From Thiomicrorhabdus heinhorstiae (lineage in GTDB: Bacteria; Pseudomonadota; Gammaproteobacteria; Thiomicrospirales; Thiomicrospiraceae): DNA of 64,000 nucleotides. Under the pieces are notes generated by a model that did no database searches, was not told the DNA's origin, and saw only the letters and a list, made by a program, of their open reading frames with translations. Shown here piece after piece: positions 9,218 through 18,241 of this stretch. Position numbers and translations under genes: made by a program. The DNA is taken from positions 1 through 64,000 of the forward strand of contig NZ_JACBGI020000001.1 in NCBI RefSeq assembly GCF_013391765.2, in the 5' to 3' direction. Positions within the stretch are counted from its first letter, which is position 1; the number at the start of each line of letters is the position of its first letter.

Positions 9218-9489
9218 CAACTGCAAAAACAACCAGAGCGACGACCGGTTCGAAATTAGCCGACAGCGTACGTCGTGCAAAAACAAATCCAAGCGAAGAA
9301 AATGCTGACGGGGAAGCAACCGAAACGACTGTAACGGCAAAGACGCTGCCAACAACCAGAAGAAGAACGACCCGAAAAGCACCAGCCAAAGCACCAACAA
9401 AACCGCCGGTGGAAAAAACGTCGCCAGCGGTAGAAGAGGTTGCCGAAACAATTACGCCCATGCGATCCAATCGCGTGTGGCCGGATTAG
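9214..9489 (+). CDS. Small disordered ParA-partner protein with near-C-terminal tryptophan
   Basis: 91 aa, no recognisable fold: 5' part and middle are Thr/Ala/Lys/Arg/Pro-rich with alternating basic and acidic patches, no Phe or Tyr at all, and a single Trp at residue 89 in the end NRVWPD. Preceded by a strong gaggagg and translationally coupled to the ParA gene (ATGA overlap). Small disordered adaptors with a conserved C-terminal Trp are typical of McdB, the partner of McdA in carboxysome positioning; homology is not demonstrated. It probably stimulates the ATPase and tethers an unknown cargo. Real gene by coupling and codon pattern; function inferred. Confidence 0.75.
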   Translation: MTTAKTTRATTGSKLADSVRRAKTNPSEENADGEATETTVTAKTLPTTRRRTTRKAPAKAPTKPPVEKTSPAVEEVAETITPMRSNRVWPD

Positions 9490-9620
9490 CCGTTTATAGC
9501 TTTATTAACACTGCTTCAGATCGATTGAGAAAAATCGTCTTTGAATGGCTGGCGATTACTTAACGGCAGTTTTCACCGTGTTCAGTAAAGGGTGGATTAG
9601 CCAGATGTTGAGCGGTTGAA

Positions 9621-9658
9621 AAGAAAAATCAAAGGGGAAAATCGCTCCCCCTTTGATT
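9621..9658 (-). terminator. Rho-independent terminator (minus strand)
   Basis: 11-bp inverted repeat AATCAAAGGGG / CCCCTTTGATT (9627-9637 with 9648-9658), read on the minus strand into TTTTTCTTTTC. Terminates the DsrE-like gene; it also separates it from the converging ParA operon. Confidence 0.85.
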
Positions 9659-9667
9659 CGCCTCCGC

Positions 9668-10207
9668 TTAAGAGAACTTAATGTAAGTGTATCCTTGCTG
9701 TTGCAGATCGATTATTCGGGTATAGGCGTCAAAAACGATTTTTACGCCGGGCAGAATATCTTCCGGTTTCCAGTGGTGCGCTTTCATGGTGACATGGCAG
9801 ATTTCCACACTGACGCCGTGATCGATCAGCTCCTGAACGACTTTGGTATTCGGGTTTACGTCAAACGGATTGCCGGTAAAGTTCTGGTACTTCTCCTCAT
9901 TTAACAGCCAATAGCCGGCATCGCCGTGGATGACGACGCTGATATGCAGCTCTTTCATCGGAACGTTTTGTTTTTTGTAGGCTTCGAGCAAGCCGCGCAC
10001 GTAGTAGAGTCCCTTGCCGATACCGGCAGCCGACTCATTTTGGTTGATGTCGTAGACGATTTTGATATTTTTGGTTTTCTGAACGGTGATGATATTGTCC
10101 GGATAGGCTTTTTCCTGTGCCATCGCATTTGGAGCGATCAATATCAGTGAAGTCAGCAGCGGCAGAAGCCATTTGAAGAGCCTGATAGCATTGATTTGAT
10201 AAGACAT
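9668..10207 (-). CDS. Exported DsrE/DsrF-like family protein
   Basis: 179 aa with a classical Sec signal peptide (hydrophobic core about residues 10-28, cleavage after PNAMA). The mature part fits the DsrE fold: an N-terminal strand KNIKIVYDIN, a helix with YVRGLLEAY, strand LHISVVIHG, and the late VEICHVTM, whose Cys (with HHW following) is at the position of the family's sulfur-carrying Cys. Periplasmic DsrE proteins are common in sulfur oxidisers; a role in sulfane-sulfur handling is an inference. Start at 10207 chosen for its aaggaggttgcga Shine-Dalgarno; an upstream frame extension adds 21 implausible residues. Confidence 0.78.
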   Translation of the reverse strand: MSYQINAIRLFKWLLPLLTSLILIAPNAMAQEKAYPDNIITVQKTKNIKIVYDINQNESAAGIGKGLYYVRGLLEAYKKQNVPMKELHISVVIHGDAGYWLLNEEKYQNFTGNPFDVNPNTKVVQELIDHGVSVEICHVTMKAHHWKPEDILPGVKIVFDAYTRIIDLQQQGYTYIKFS

Positions 10208-10383
10208 TCGCAACCTCCTTTCACGATTGTGATTATGTGGAGTGAAACTCAAATCATCGACTGAACTCAATCGATAGTTTATGCAATGAATGAAATTTTA
10301 TGGTACTGCTAAGTGATGGAGAGATAAAGTCATCAAGCATGACTTTACTCTAAACAAAGTCTGCTGATGAAAACGTTGCGTTG

Positions 10384-10409
10384 GAAAAAAGCGGACAAGA
10401 GCCCGCTTT
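10384..10409 (-). terminator. Rho-independent terminator (minus strand)
   Basis: Stem AAAGCGG / CCGCTTT (10388-10394 with 10403-10409); on the minus strand it runs into TTTTTT. It lies 60 bases past the stop of the small membrane protein gene. Confidence 0.75.
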
Positions 10410-10468
10410 AAAAGAACATTGTAGTCTTACAGAATTCTTCGCCAGGGGAAAGAGATTGACGAAAAGGT

Positions 10469-10747
10469 TTAACGGTTACGCCAGATCTTTGAGACGGCCT
10501 TATCGTTTCCGACTGTTGCGACGATCAGACTGACAAAACCGATTGCCGCGAATACCAGTGTCGGGATCAGAACGACCATCTGATCTACCTTGAAGGTGAA
10601 AAACAGCGCGACGCCGGAGAGGATGAAAAAAATCACGCCCATAATGATCAGGATCGTTCTGTGGGACGGTTTGTAAATGAAATCATCATCGCCATGCTCT
10701 AGAGGGTTCAGAATCGGGGCGAAAAGTTTGCGGAGCAATGCTTTCAT
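10469..10747 (-). CDS. Small membrane protein, two transmembrane helices
   Basis: 92 aa. A cytoplasmic amphipathic N-terminus (MKALLRKLFAPILNPLEHG) is followed by two hydrophobic segments, about residues 31-52 and 57-79, and a basic tail ending WRNR. I do not recognise the family. It has its own downstream terminator and is separated from its neighbours, so it is probably monocistronic. Function unknown. Confidence 0.65.
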   Translation of the reverse strand: MKALLRKLFAPILNPLEHGDDDFIYKPSHRTILIIMGVIFFILSGVALFFTFKVDQMVVLIPTLVFAAIGFVSLIVATVGNDKAVSKIWRNR

Positions 10748-10787
10748 GTTTAATCGGTTCTCGCGGATTTTAAATAAATCTCATTAT

Positions 10788-10810
10788 AGCCTGCGTTTTG
10801 CAGGCTTTTT
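10788..10810 (+). terminator. Terminator-like hairpin without an obvious upstream gene
   Basis: AGCCTGC/GCAGGCT stem (10788-10794, 10800-10806) followed by TTTTT on the plus strand. No plus-strand gene precedes it within a kilobase, so it may block read-through, or be part of the 5' region of the minus-strand gene, where the reverse strand reads TATAAT next to the stem. Confidence 0.4.
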
Positions 10811-10985
10811 GCTATTTAGTCGACTATGAATAACTCATTTAAGGTTAATGGTTTTAGGAGATCCGTGCCGGAAAGGGGGATTGAGAAGGCACAGCAATGA
10901 TATTTTGCGGTTTTGAGCTTTCGTTCCGGTCCGTTCTTTGTCTATACTGAAAAGGAACTTGGACGTCACCGAATAACAATAATAA

Positions 10986-11990
<1,005 letters not shown>

Positions 11991-12029
11991 AAGGGTTTCG
12001 TTGTCTGGCTTAAAACCGGTCAACTCGAC

Positions 12030-12055
12030 AAGGTGCCTTAAAGGCACCTTTTTTA
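12030..12055 (+). terminator. Rho-independent terminator
   Basis: Stem AAGGTGCC / GGCACCTT (12030-12037 with 12043-12050) followed by TTTTTT (12049-12054). Ends the adenine deaminase transcript. Confidence 0.88.
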
Positions 12056-12079
12056 TTCTGGTAGCGGAATAATCGGCGG

Positions 12080-13285
12080 TTAAGCCGTTTTGGTTTTGAA
12101 TTGCTGAATTAATTTCTGCAATTCGGCAGCGTGGGCAGTCACTTTTTGGCAGGCATCCGCAGTGTGATCGGCACCAAAGGCAACATCGTAGCTGACCTTC
12201 TGAATCTCTTGCATATTGGCTTTCACCTGCTCGGATTGCTGTTTCTGCATGTCGGCCGATTTTTCGGTCTGCAGGTTTTTCTGGGTGATGGTTTTGACCG
12301 CTTCGGCAATCACGGCCAGCGCATCGCCGGCATTATTTGCCTGCTGGACACTTTGCAAGGCTTGCTTTTGACCGTTATGCATAACGGTGACCGCTTCATC
12401 GGCAACCGTTTGCAACTGGGCGATAATCGATTCGATCTGTACTGCCGATTCCTGGGTTTTTCCGGCCAGTACACGAACTTCATCGGCAACCACGGCAAAT
12501 CCGCGACCGTGTTCACCGGCACGGGCTGCTTCGATTGCCGCATTCAGCGCCAGTAAGTTGGTTTGCTCGGAAATGTCCTTAATCACCGATAGTACCGAAG
12601 TGACGTTTTCGCTGTCGGCTTTCAGGTTCTTAATAACCGTAGAGGTTTGTTCGACTTCTTCCGCCAGCGCCTGAATCGATGAAATCGTCTGGTTGACGAC
12701 TTCGGTACCGGCATCGGTGGCTTCTTCGGCCTGCTTGGCGGCTTCGGTGGCGGCCAAAGTATTGCGTGACATTTCAATCGCAATGTCACTCATATTATTG
12801 ATGGAGGCGGCAACTTTTTCCGTTCCTGCTTTCTGGGCATTGACGCCGTCATGGGTGTTTTTGGAGATTGACATCATGCCGCCGGAAGCTTCGTTTAGCT
12901 CGTCCGTTACCTGTTTGATCTGATTGACCATCTCTCGCAGGTTCGCTGCCATCAAGTTGAAGCTCTTCGCCATATCTCCAATAAAATCATGACTTTCCAG
13001 TGTACATTTCAAAGAAATATCATTTTTGCTGATCGCATTTGCAACCTCGCCGATTCGCATCAGACGTTTCAGAAGGCGCTCTTTCAATAGCCAGTAGTTA
13101 AAGATTCCGATCGAGATACCTGCGAAGATACAGCCAATCACAAACCACAGCAGCATGCCTTCTTTGAAATTGACGAAGAGGCTGGCAAACAACGGGAACA
13201 CAGACCCCATCAACAGTCCCGCACCTGTGTAGGTCAGGAACATATTCCGCAAAATACTCGGTTTACTAAAATCGAATGACACCAT
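12080..13285 (-). CDS. Methyl-accepting chemotaxis protein lacking a large periplasmic domain
   Basis: 401 aa. Two adjacent transmembrane helices (about residues 13-35 and 44-66) with almost no periplasmic loop, then a HAMP-like stretch and a signalling coiled coil with the hairpin tip [20 protein letters not shown] and [15 protein letters not shown], which binds CheA/CheW. No C-terminal CheR pentapeptide. With no external sensor it may sense membrane state or cytoplasmic/redox cues. A sigma28-like promoter lies about 130 bases upstream (13416-13441), as expected for a flagellar-regulon gene. Family certain, stimulus unknown. Confidence 0.92.
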   Translation of the reverse strand: MVSFDFSKPSILRNMFLTYTGAGLLMGSVFPLFASLFVNFKEGMLLWFVIGCIFAGISIGIFNYWLLKERLLKRLMRIGEVANAISKNDISLKCTLESHDFIGDMAKSFNLMAANLREMVNQIKQVTDELNEASGGMMSISKNTHDGVNAQKAGTEKVAASINNMSDIAIEMSRNTLAATEAAKQAEEATDAGTEVVNQTISSIQALAEEVEQTSTVIKNLKADSENVTSVLSVIKDISEQTNLLALNAAIEAARAGEHGRGFAVVADEVRVLAGKTQESAVQIESIIAQLQTVADEAVTVMHNGQKQALQSVQQANNAGDALAVIAEAVKTITQKNLQTEKSADMQKQQSEQVKANMQEIQKVSYDVAFGADHTADACQKVTAHAAELQKLIQQFKTKTA

Positions 13286-13415
13286 TTTTTATGTTCTTCC
13301 ATCGTTTGAATTGGAGGTATTGCTCACAGTAGCACTATTCAAGCCAAAGGAAATATGCAAAGCGCCGGCTGTATAAGCTACGTGAATTCTTACGGATTAA
13401 AATTACGTAATAAGT

Positions 13416-13441
13416 GTATCGGCGGGAATCCAGTTACTTTA
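13416..13441 (-). promoter_or_regulatory. Sigma28 (FliA)-like promoter of the chemoreceptor gene
   Basis: On the minus strand TAAAGTAA is followed, 14 bases after TAAA, by GCCGATAC, close to the FliA consensus TAAA-N15-GCCGATAA. The TAAA overlaps the stop codon of the upstream methyltransferase gene. The other chemoreceptor gene of the window has the same arrangement (61414-61439), which supports it. Confidence 0.65.
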
Positions 13442-14047
13442 CTTCTGCCAAACCAGAATACGGTTGTTTTGCGGCATCGGGATATCGTTCAGCAGAGATA
13501 GTCCTGCTTTCTGGGCGAGTTGGTGACACCATTCGAAGTCTTTGATGCCGCTGTTTGGATCGCGCTGTTTCAGCCATTGATCGAAGCGGGCATTACTGTC
13601 GCTGGTGTAGTGTCCATTGTAGTTGAAAGGGCCGTAAATCATAATAATGGACTGGTCGTTCAATACATTAGAGACATATTCAAAGAAATCCTCAACGTTG
13701 TTTTTGCCCATAATATGAAAACTATTGGCACTGAAAATGGCGTCGTATTGGGATGTCGGCCAGTTATCTTCCGAAACGTTCAACAGGATAGGAGGCATGA
13801 CATTTTCTAATCCCGAGTCGGCAATCCATTGTTGAATGCCTGAGTGGGCTTCAAGCAGATCCGAAGTCTGCCAGATTAAATGCGGCATCTGTTCGGCAAA
13901 ATAGACCGCGTGCTGTCCGGTACCACTACCGATTTCCAGAACCGTTTTTCGGTTGTCTAAATATGTTTGAATGGCTTGCAGGATGACGTGTTTGTTTTCT
14001 TCACTTGATGGTGCGAAAGGTTTGTTGGCAGGTTGTATCAATGACAT
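13439..14047 (-). CDS. DUF938 class I SAM-dependent methyltransferase
   Basis: 202 aa, cytoplasmic. SAM-binding motif I VLEIGSGTGQHAVYFA (about residues 36-51), acidic loop WQTSDLLEAH and a motif IV-like YDAIFSANSFHIM; the FNYNGHYTSDSNARFDQWLK and PMPQNNRILVW stretches are typical of DUF938 proteins. Natural substrate unknown. It precedes the chemoreceptor gene in the same direction, but the sigma28-like site between them argues for separate transcription. Confidence 0.85.
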   Translation of the reverse strand: MSLIQPANKPFAPSSEENKHVILQAIQTYLDNRKTVLEIGSGTGQHAVYFAEQMPHLIWQTSDLLEAHSGIQQWIADSGLENVMPPILLNVSEDNWPTSQYDAIFSANSFHIMGKNNVEDFFEYVSNVLNDQSIIMIYGPFNYNGHYTSDSNARFDQWLKQRDPNSGIKDFEWCHQLAQKAGLSLLNDIPMPQNNRILVWQK

Positions 14048-14195
14048 GGAATTTCTTAGCAGTATATTAAATCAATGGTGATTATAGCTAAGATTTTGCC
14101 GAGTGCCCGGCGATAATATTAAGAGGTCTTATGAAAGGCCGCCTCAATTATCATTACGATGAATTGAGGCAGACAAAAAAGACGCGATCAGTCGT

Positions 14196-14645
14196 TTACA
14201 GGTAAGCCGCTTCGCCTTTAGTGGCTTTCAGCATCCAGATGTCTTTTTCCAGAGTTTCCAGTTGTCCGTCGGCCATGGCGGTAGTGACTCTGTCATCTTC
14301 GTCTTCCGCCGCTGCAGCCAGGGCTTTAAAGCTTGTAGACCAATGATTAAGCATTGCTTCAACATATTCCAATACGTCTTTTTCATTGAAGCGAGTAGCT
14401 GTCAGCTCGGCGATAGTGGAAGCTTGTAACAGCTCTTTTTGGTTTAAAATCGGTAGCAGCCCTTTTTGCAAAAGTCGTTCGCCGGCATCATCATATAATT
14501 CCGACATGCGTTCATAGTAACTTTCGGTCATTTCGTGCATCGCTTGAAAGCGCGATCCCTGAACCAACCAGTGTACCTGGTGCAGTTGCAGGTAGTAGGC
14601 GTGGGCGTTGGCTTGGATGCTTTTAAGTTGATTGGCTACAGACAT
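14196..14645 (-). CDS. dps: Dps-family ferritin-like DNA/iron protection protein
   Basis: Dodecameric mini-ferritin that oxidises Fe(II) with peroxide and protects DNA. 149 aa. Inter-subunit ferroxidase ligands are in the expected spacing: His25 (HW), His37, Glu41, Asp52 and Glu56. No basic N-terminal extension, so DNA binding is uncertain. ATG 14645 is chosen for its gaggag Shine-Dalgarno; an upstream in-frame start would run into the promoter. A Fur box lies between a perfect -35 and the gene, so expression should follow iron status. Confidence 0.88.
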   Translation of the reverse strand: MSVANQLKSIQANAHAYYLQLHQVHWLVQGSRFQAMHEMTESYYERMSELYDDAGERLLQKGLLPILNQKELLQASTIAELTATRFNEKDVLEYVEAMLNHWSTSFKALAAAAEDEDDRVTTAMADGQLETLEKDIWMLKATKGEAAYL

Positions 14646-14684
14646 GATGTTCTCCTCGTGTATTTTAATAAAAGATGATTTTGT

Positions 14685-14725
14685 ATTAATGAGAATCATT
14701 TTTACATGAAAAAGAGTATTGTCAA
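14685..14725 (-). promoter_or_regulatory. Promoter with Fur box upstream of dps
   Basis: Minus-strand -35 TTGACA (14720-14725). At 14685-14703 attaatgagaatcattttt matches 13 or so of 19 positions of the Fur consensus GATAATGATAATCATTATC. The box would cover the -10/start region, the classic position for iron-dependent repression. Confidence 0.6.
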
Positions 14726-14882
14726 CAGGCTTTAGAATGGATTAGGAGTTTAAAAACAGGGAAATTGACGTCAATCAATAAAATTCCTGGTACGAAAAGC
14801 AACGGTTGGTTTTTTACAGCGTTTTTTTTCGGATATAGTTATAGAGCTTATTGAGAGCGATGTTCAAAACAAGGAAGAGAAT

Positions 14883-15062
14883 ATGAAAGCAATGTATGCA
14901 ATTTTGTTGGGTTCGGCCTTATTTGGTTCGGCAGTTTTTATGGCCGGTTGTTCTGCAGAAGTGGGCAGTGATGAGTGGTGTGCCGAGATGAAAGAAAAAC
15001 CAAAAGGTGAATGGACTGCAAATGAAGCTTCCGAGTTCGCTAAAAACTGCTTGCTGAAATAA
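14883..15062 (+). CDS. DUF3012 small lipoprotein, 59 aa
   Basis: Begins MKAMYAILLG with a hydrophobic core and lipobox FMAGC (Cys23 the lipidated residue). The mature part, CSAEVGSDEWCAEMKEKPKG and then EWTANEASEFAKNC, is the DUF3012 pattern with two further Cys that may form a disulfide. Shine-Dalgarno aaggaagag 6 bases upstream of the ATG. Probably outer-membrane anchored. Function unknown. Monocistronic, ended by a bidirectional terminator. Confidence 0.82.
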   Translation: MKAMYAILLGSALFGSAVFMAGCSAEVGSDEWCAEMKEKPKGEWTANEASEFAKNCLLK

Positions 15063-15118
15063 ATCTGGGTTTCAGGTAGCAGACACGCTGTTCTCTGAAT
15101 CCTGAAGGATTTTGAAAA

Positions 15119-15148
15119 TAAAAAAACCGCGATTATCGCGGTTTTTTT
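15119..15148. terminator. Bidirectional Rho-independent terminator
   Basis: AAAAAACCGCGA / TCGCGGTTTTTTT (15121-15132 with 15136-15148), loop TTA. T-runs on both strands; it lies between the converging DUF3012 and metY genes. Confidence 0.92.
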
Positions 15149-15192
15149 ATGACAGCGTGCAGTTGAACGTTTTATTCTTTATCGAAGTCTTT

Positions 15193-16470
15193 TTACACAC
15201 TGACCTTATCAAGTGCTTGTTCAATGTCGGCAATAATGTCGTCAATGTGCTCGATTCCGATCGAAAGACGAACCAGGTCTTCGGAAACGCCCGCCTTTTC
15301 CAGTTCTTCAGCATTTAACTGACGATGAGTTGTGGTTGCCGGGTGACAGGCCAGAGATTTGGCATCGCCGATATTAACCAGTCTTAAAATCATTTGCAGT
15401 GCATCGATAAACTGTGCGCCGGCTTCACGGCCACCTTTGATTCCGAAACTCAGAATACCGGAGGCTTTGCCGTTGGTGATTTTCTGGCACAGGGCATGGT
15501 ATTTGTCGTCAGGAAGTGCGGCATAGTTCACCCAGGACACTTTAGGGTGCTGTTTCAGATATTCCGCAGCCTTAAAGGTGTTTTCACAGTGTCTTTCCAT
15601 ACGCAATCCAAGCGTCTCCAGACCTTGCATCAGTTGGAAAGCGCTTTGTGCAGATAGAGCTCCACCCGTATTGCGCAGCGGTACGACACGGCAGCGGGCG
15701 ATATAGGCAGCCGCACCGATGTCTTTGGTATAGCTGACACCATGATAGGAAGGATCCGGCTCACTCATAACCGGAAAACGATCTGCATGCGCAGCCCAGT
15801 CAAATTTCCCCGAATCGATAATCGCTCCGCCCAGCGTGGTTCCGTGGCCGCCGATGTATTTGGTCAGTGAATGAATAACGATGTCGGCTCCCAGATCAAA
15901 CGGACGGCATAAATAAGGCGTAGCAACCGTATTGTCGACCATTAAAGGCAGACCGTGGCGATGGGCGATTTCAGCCAGTTTTTCCAAGTCGACCACATTA
16001 CCGGCCGGGTTGCCGATTGACTCGCAGTAAATAGCACGGGTTTTTTCATCGATAGCCGCTTCGAAACCGTCGAAGTCATCGGCTTTGACCATGCGCACTT
16101 CAATACCCTGACGCGGGAAGGTGTGTGCGAACAGGTTATAGGTTCCACCGTACAACTGACTGGTACTGACGATATTTTCTCCTGCCTGGGTAATCGCCTG
16201 AATGGCATAGGTGATTGCCGTCATACCGGAAGCAAGCGCTAAGGCGCCGATGCCGCCTTCCATGGCCGCGACTCTCTGCTCCAAAACCGCATTGGTCGGA
16301 TTCATAATTCTCGAGTAGATATTGCCGGCAACTTTTAAGTCGAACAGATCGGCGCCGTGTTGCGTATCGTCGAAGGTATAGGAAGTCGTTTGATAAATCG
16401 GTACGGCGGCGGCTTTGGTGGTTGGTTCCGATTGATAACCGGTATGCAAGGCAATGGATTCTAACTTCAT
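15193..16470 (-). CDS. metY: O-acetylhomoserine sulfhydrylase / aminocarboxypropyltransferase (MetY)
   Basis: PLP enzyme making homocysteine (or cystathionine-type products) from O-acetylhomoserine and sulfide, direct sulfhydrylation route of methionine synthesis. 425 aa. [22 protein letters not shown]-like start of the Cys/Met metabolism PP domain, [27 protein letters not shown] and the PLP lysine in [11 protein letters not shown] are visible. ATG 16470 is chosen because [11 protein letters not shown] is the family N-terminus and an aggat Shine-Dalgarno precedes it; 16 extra upstream codons are unlikely. No SAM riboswitch or MetJ box was recognised. Confidence 0.92.
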   Translation of the reverse strand: [425 protein letters not shown]

Positions 16471-16620
16471 GAGAACATCCTGTTTTGAGTTTAGTCGAGA
16501 GGTGTTTATGTTAATCAAGCTTATTCTTGTTTAGATTGATTTTTTTCATCTGCAGATGAATAAATTTATTCCAAATCTGGTCTTGCTTAGCTAATTGCCT
16601 TGCTAAAACAGGCAGCTGTC

Positions 16621-17250
16621 TTACGGATGGCGGTTATCCAGAAGCGCCATTTTAAAACCGGTGTAAAGCAGAGCCGTGCCGGCGGTTTTATTGATCAGTC
16701 CGACCGCCCAGCTTTTTAATTTTTGTTTAGCCAGATAAGAGCCCATAAAAGCATAGGAGCTGTATACCAGAAGGTCCGCCAGGAAAAGGCTGAATCCCAT
16801 AATCAGAATTTGCTGAGTCAGCGGTTTGTCCGGATCGATAAACTGCGGTAGCAGGGCGGAAAAATACATCAAGGCTTTCGGATTGGCGAATTGAATGATC
16901 AATCCGCGCGTATACAGACTCCAGGCCTTGCCATCGGTTTTTTGACCGTCGAATTTGATTGCCGGGGATTTGCTGAACAGAACCGACAGGCCGAGATAGA
17001 TCAGAAACAGGACGCCCAGCCATTTAATCACCATAAACATGGTACTCGAGGCGATAATAAGCGTTGCGATACCGGTTGCCGACAGGGCGAAGAAAGCGAT
17101 GTCTGCCGAAGCGATGCCTAGAACCCCGATAAATGCTTTTTTGGATTGCAGCGATGCGCCTTGCGCCGAAGCGACCATTGCCGACGGGCCGGGAACCATA
17201 ACCAGCAATAGAGTGGTAATCAGAAAAATCGAGTAGTGTTCAATATTCAT
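16621..17250 (-). CDS. LysE/RhtB-family amino-acid exporter
   Basis: Inner-membrane exporter, 209 aa with about six hydrophobic segments. The conserved N-terminal MVPGPSAMVASAQGAS (about residues 18-33) is the LysE/RhtB signature, and the QFANPKALMYFSALLPQFI segment near residue 115 is also characteristic. Likely substrates are homoserine/threonine or other neutral amino acids; specificity cannot be read from sequence. It lies upstream of metY in the same direction but 150 bases apart, with no evidence of co-transcription. Confidence 0.9.
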   Translation of the reverse strand: MNIEHYSIFLITTLLLVMVPGPSAMVASAQGASLQSKKAFIGVLGIASADIAFFALSATGIATLIIASSTMFMVIKWLGVLFLIYLGLSVLFSKSPAIKFDGQKTDGKAWSLYTRGLIIQFANPKALMYFSALLPQFIDPDKPLTQQILIMGFSLFLADLLVYSSYAFMGSYLAKQKLKSWAVGLINKTAGTALLYTGFKMALLDNRHP

Positions 17251-17527
17251 CTATGAGGTGCTCTTGGCGAGATTTTAATTATTGTTTTCCGGCTATCTTA
17301 TCACTTTTTTGTTTTTTTACGCTGGGCGAAGTGTGAACGGTCTTTGCGATTCGAACAGTTAGTCAAAAAGAGAATTCAATATTAGAAATAGCGGATCGAT
17401 ATAGTGCCACAGGTGTAAAAAAAGCAGGGGATCTGCTATCGTGTGCCTCTTGATATTTCAGTCAAAGGATTCTCGATCGGCAAGGGTTTGGAACGGTCGG
17501 AAGTTTTATAAAGGTTGTAACAAAAGT

Positions 17528-18223
17528 ATGCAAAGTCAAAATTCGAGTGAATTCATTCGTGAAATGCTGCAAATGCAGAGCGCGTTAAACGTAGCGACGA
17601 ACGGTGCCGAATGGCGCTCTGGCCTAACTCAACTAGGTAAGACAATCGATTGGCGCCGCTGTATTTACATGGAAACCGCGGAATTGATCGACAGCTATCC
17701 GTGGAAGCATTGGAAAAGTGTCGATGCGGCAGTGGACGAGGAAAATGTCCGCGTCGAGTTGGTCGACATCTGGCATTTCATTTTGAGTCTGGCTTTGGAG
17801 AAGTTTGAGATCGATCAGGCAGCCGAACTGTTGATTGCCGCTTTAGATGCCGCCAGTCAAAAGGACGCTGTCGATAGGGACTCGCAACTGATGCAGAAGA
17901 TAGCGATGCATGAAGCGATGATGACGGTTGCTTTGCAAACAGACCCGGTTGACGAAGATTATCTTGTAAAACTGCTTGGATGCTTTTTTGATTCCTGCGC
18001 CGTCGCCGCTTTGGATTTTGCCCAACTCTATCAGTTGTATATGGCGAAAAACGTGTTGAACAAATTTCGTCAGGATCACGGTTACAAAGAGGGAACCTAT
18101 ATTAAGGTTTGGGACGGAAAGGAAGACAATGTGGTGATGTTTGAGATCATTCGCGAGATGTCGAACTTTTCCGGCGACAAGCTGTATCAACACCTTAAAC
18201 TTGCTTACACGCAGCTCGATTAG
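17528..18223 (+). CDS. Dimeric dUTP diphosphatase (all-alpha, dUTPase_2 family)
   Basis: Hydrolyses dUTP (and dUDP) to dUMP, keeping uracil out of DNA. 231 aa, all-helical. The Mg-binding acids are in METAELIDSYPWKHWK and VELVDIWHF, with KVWDGKEDN near the C-terminus, as in the dimeric dUTPase family rather than the trimeric Dut. ATG 17528 is chosen over an upstream TTG/GTG-type extension of 29 residues that does not resemble the family. The HAD phosphatase gene follows 18 bases downstream, possibly co-transcribed. Confidence 0.85.
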   Translation: MQSQNSSEFIREMLQMQSALNVATNGAEWRSGLTQLGKTIDWRRCIYMETAELIDSYPWKHWKSVDAAVDEENVRVELVDIWHFILSLALEKFEIDQAAELLIAALDAASQKDAVDRDSQLMQKIAMHEAMMTVALQTDPVDEDYLVKLLGCFFDSCAVAALDFAQLYQLYMAKNVLNKFRQDHGYKEGTYIKVWDGKEDNVVMFEIIREMSNFSGDKLYQHLKLAYTQLD

Positions 18224-18241
18224 GCACTATGAGCGTTAATT

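Noticed and set aside
10788-10806. Shared AGCCTGC/GCAGGCT stems at 2203 and 10788 as a repeat family
   Set aside because: Such GC-rich stems are generic terminator sequences; flanks are unrelated, so this is not evidence of a mobile repeat.
16548-16561. Palindrome catctgcagatg between metY and lysE
   Set aside because: Short and without the sequence of MetJ, CysB or a terminator U-tract; no role can be supported.
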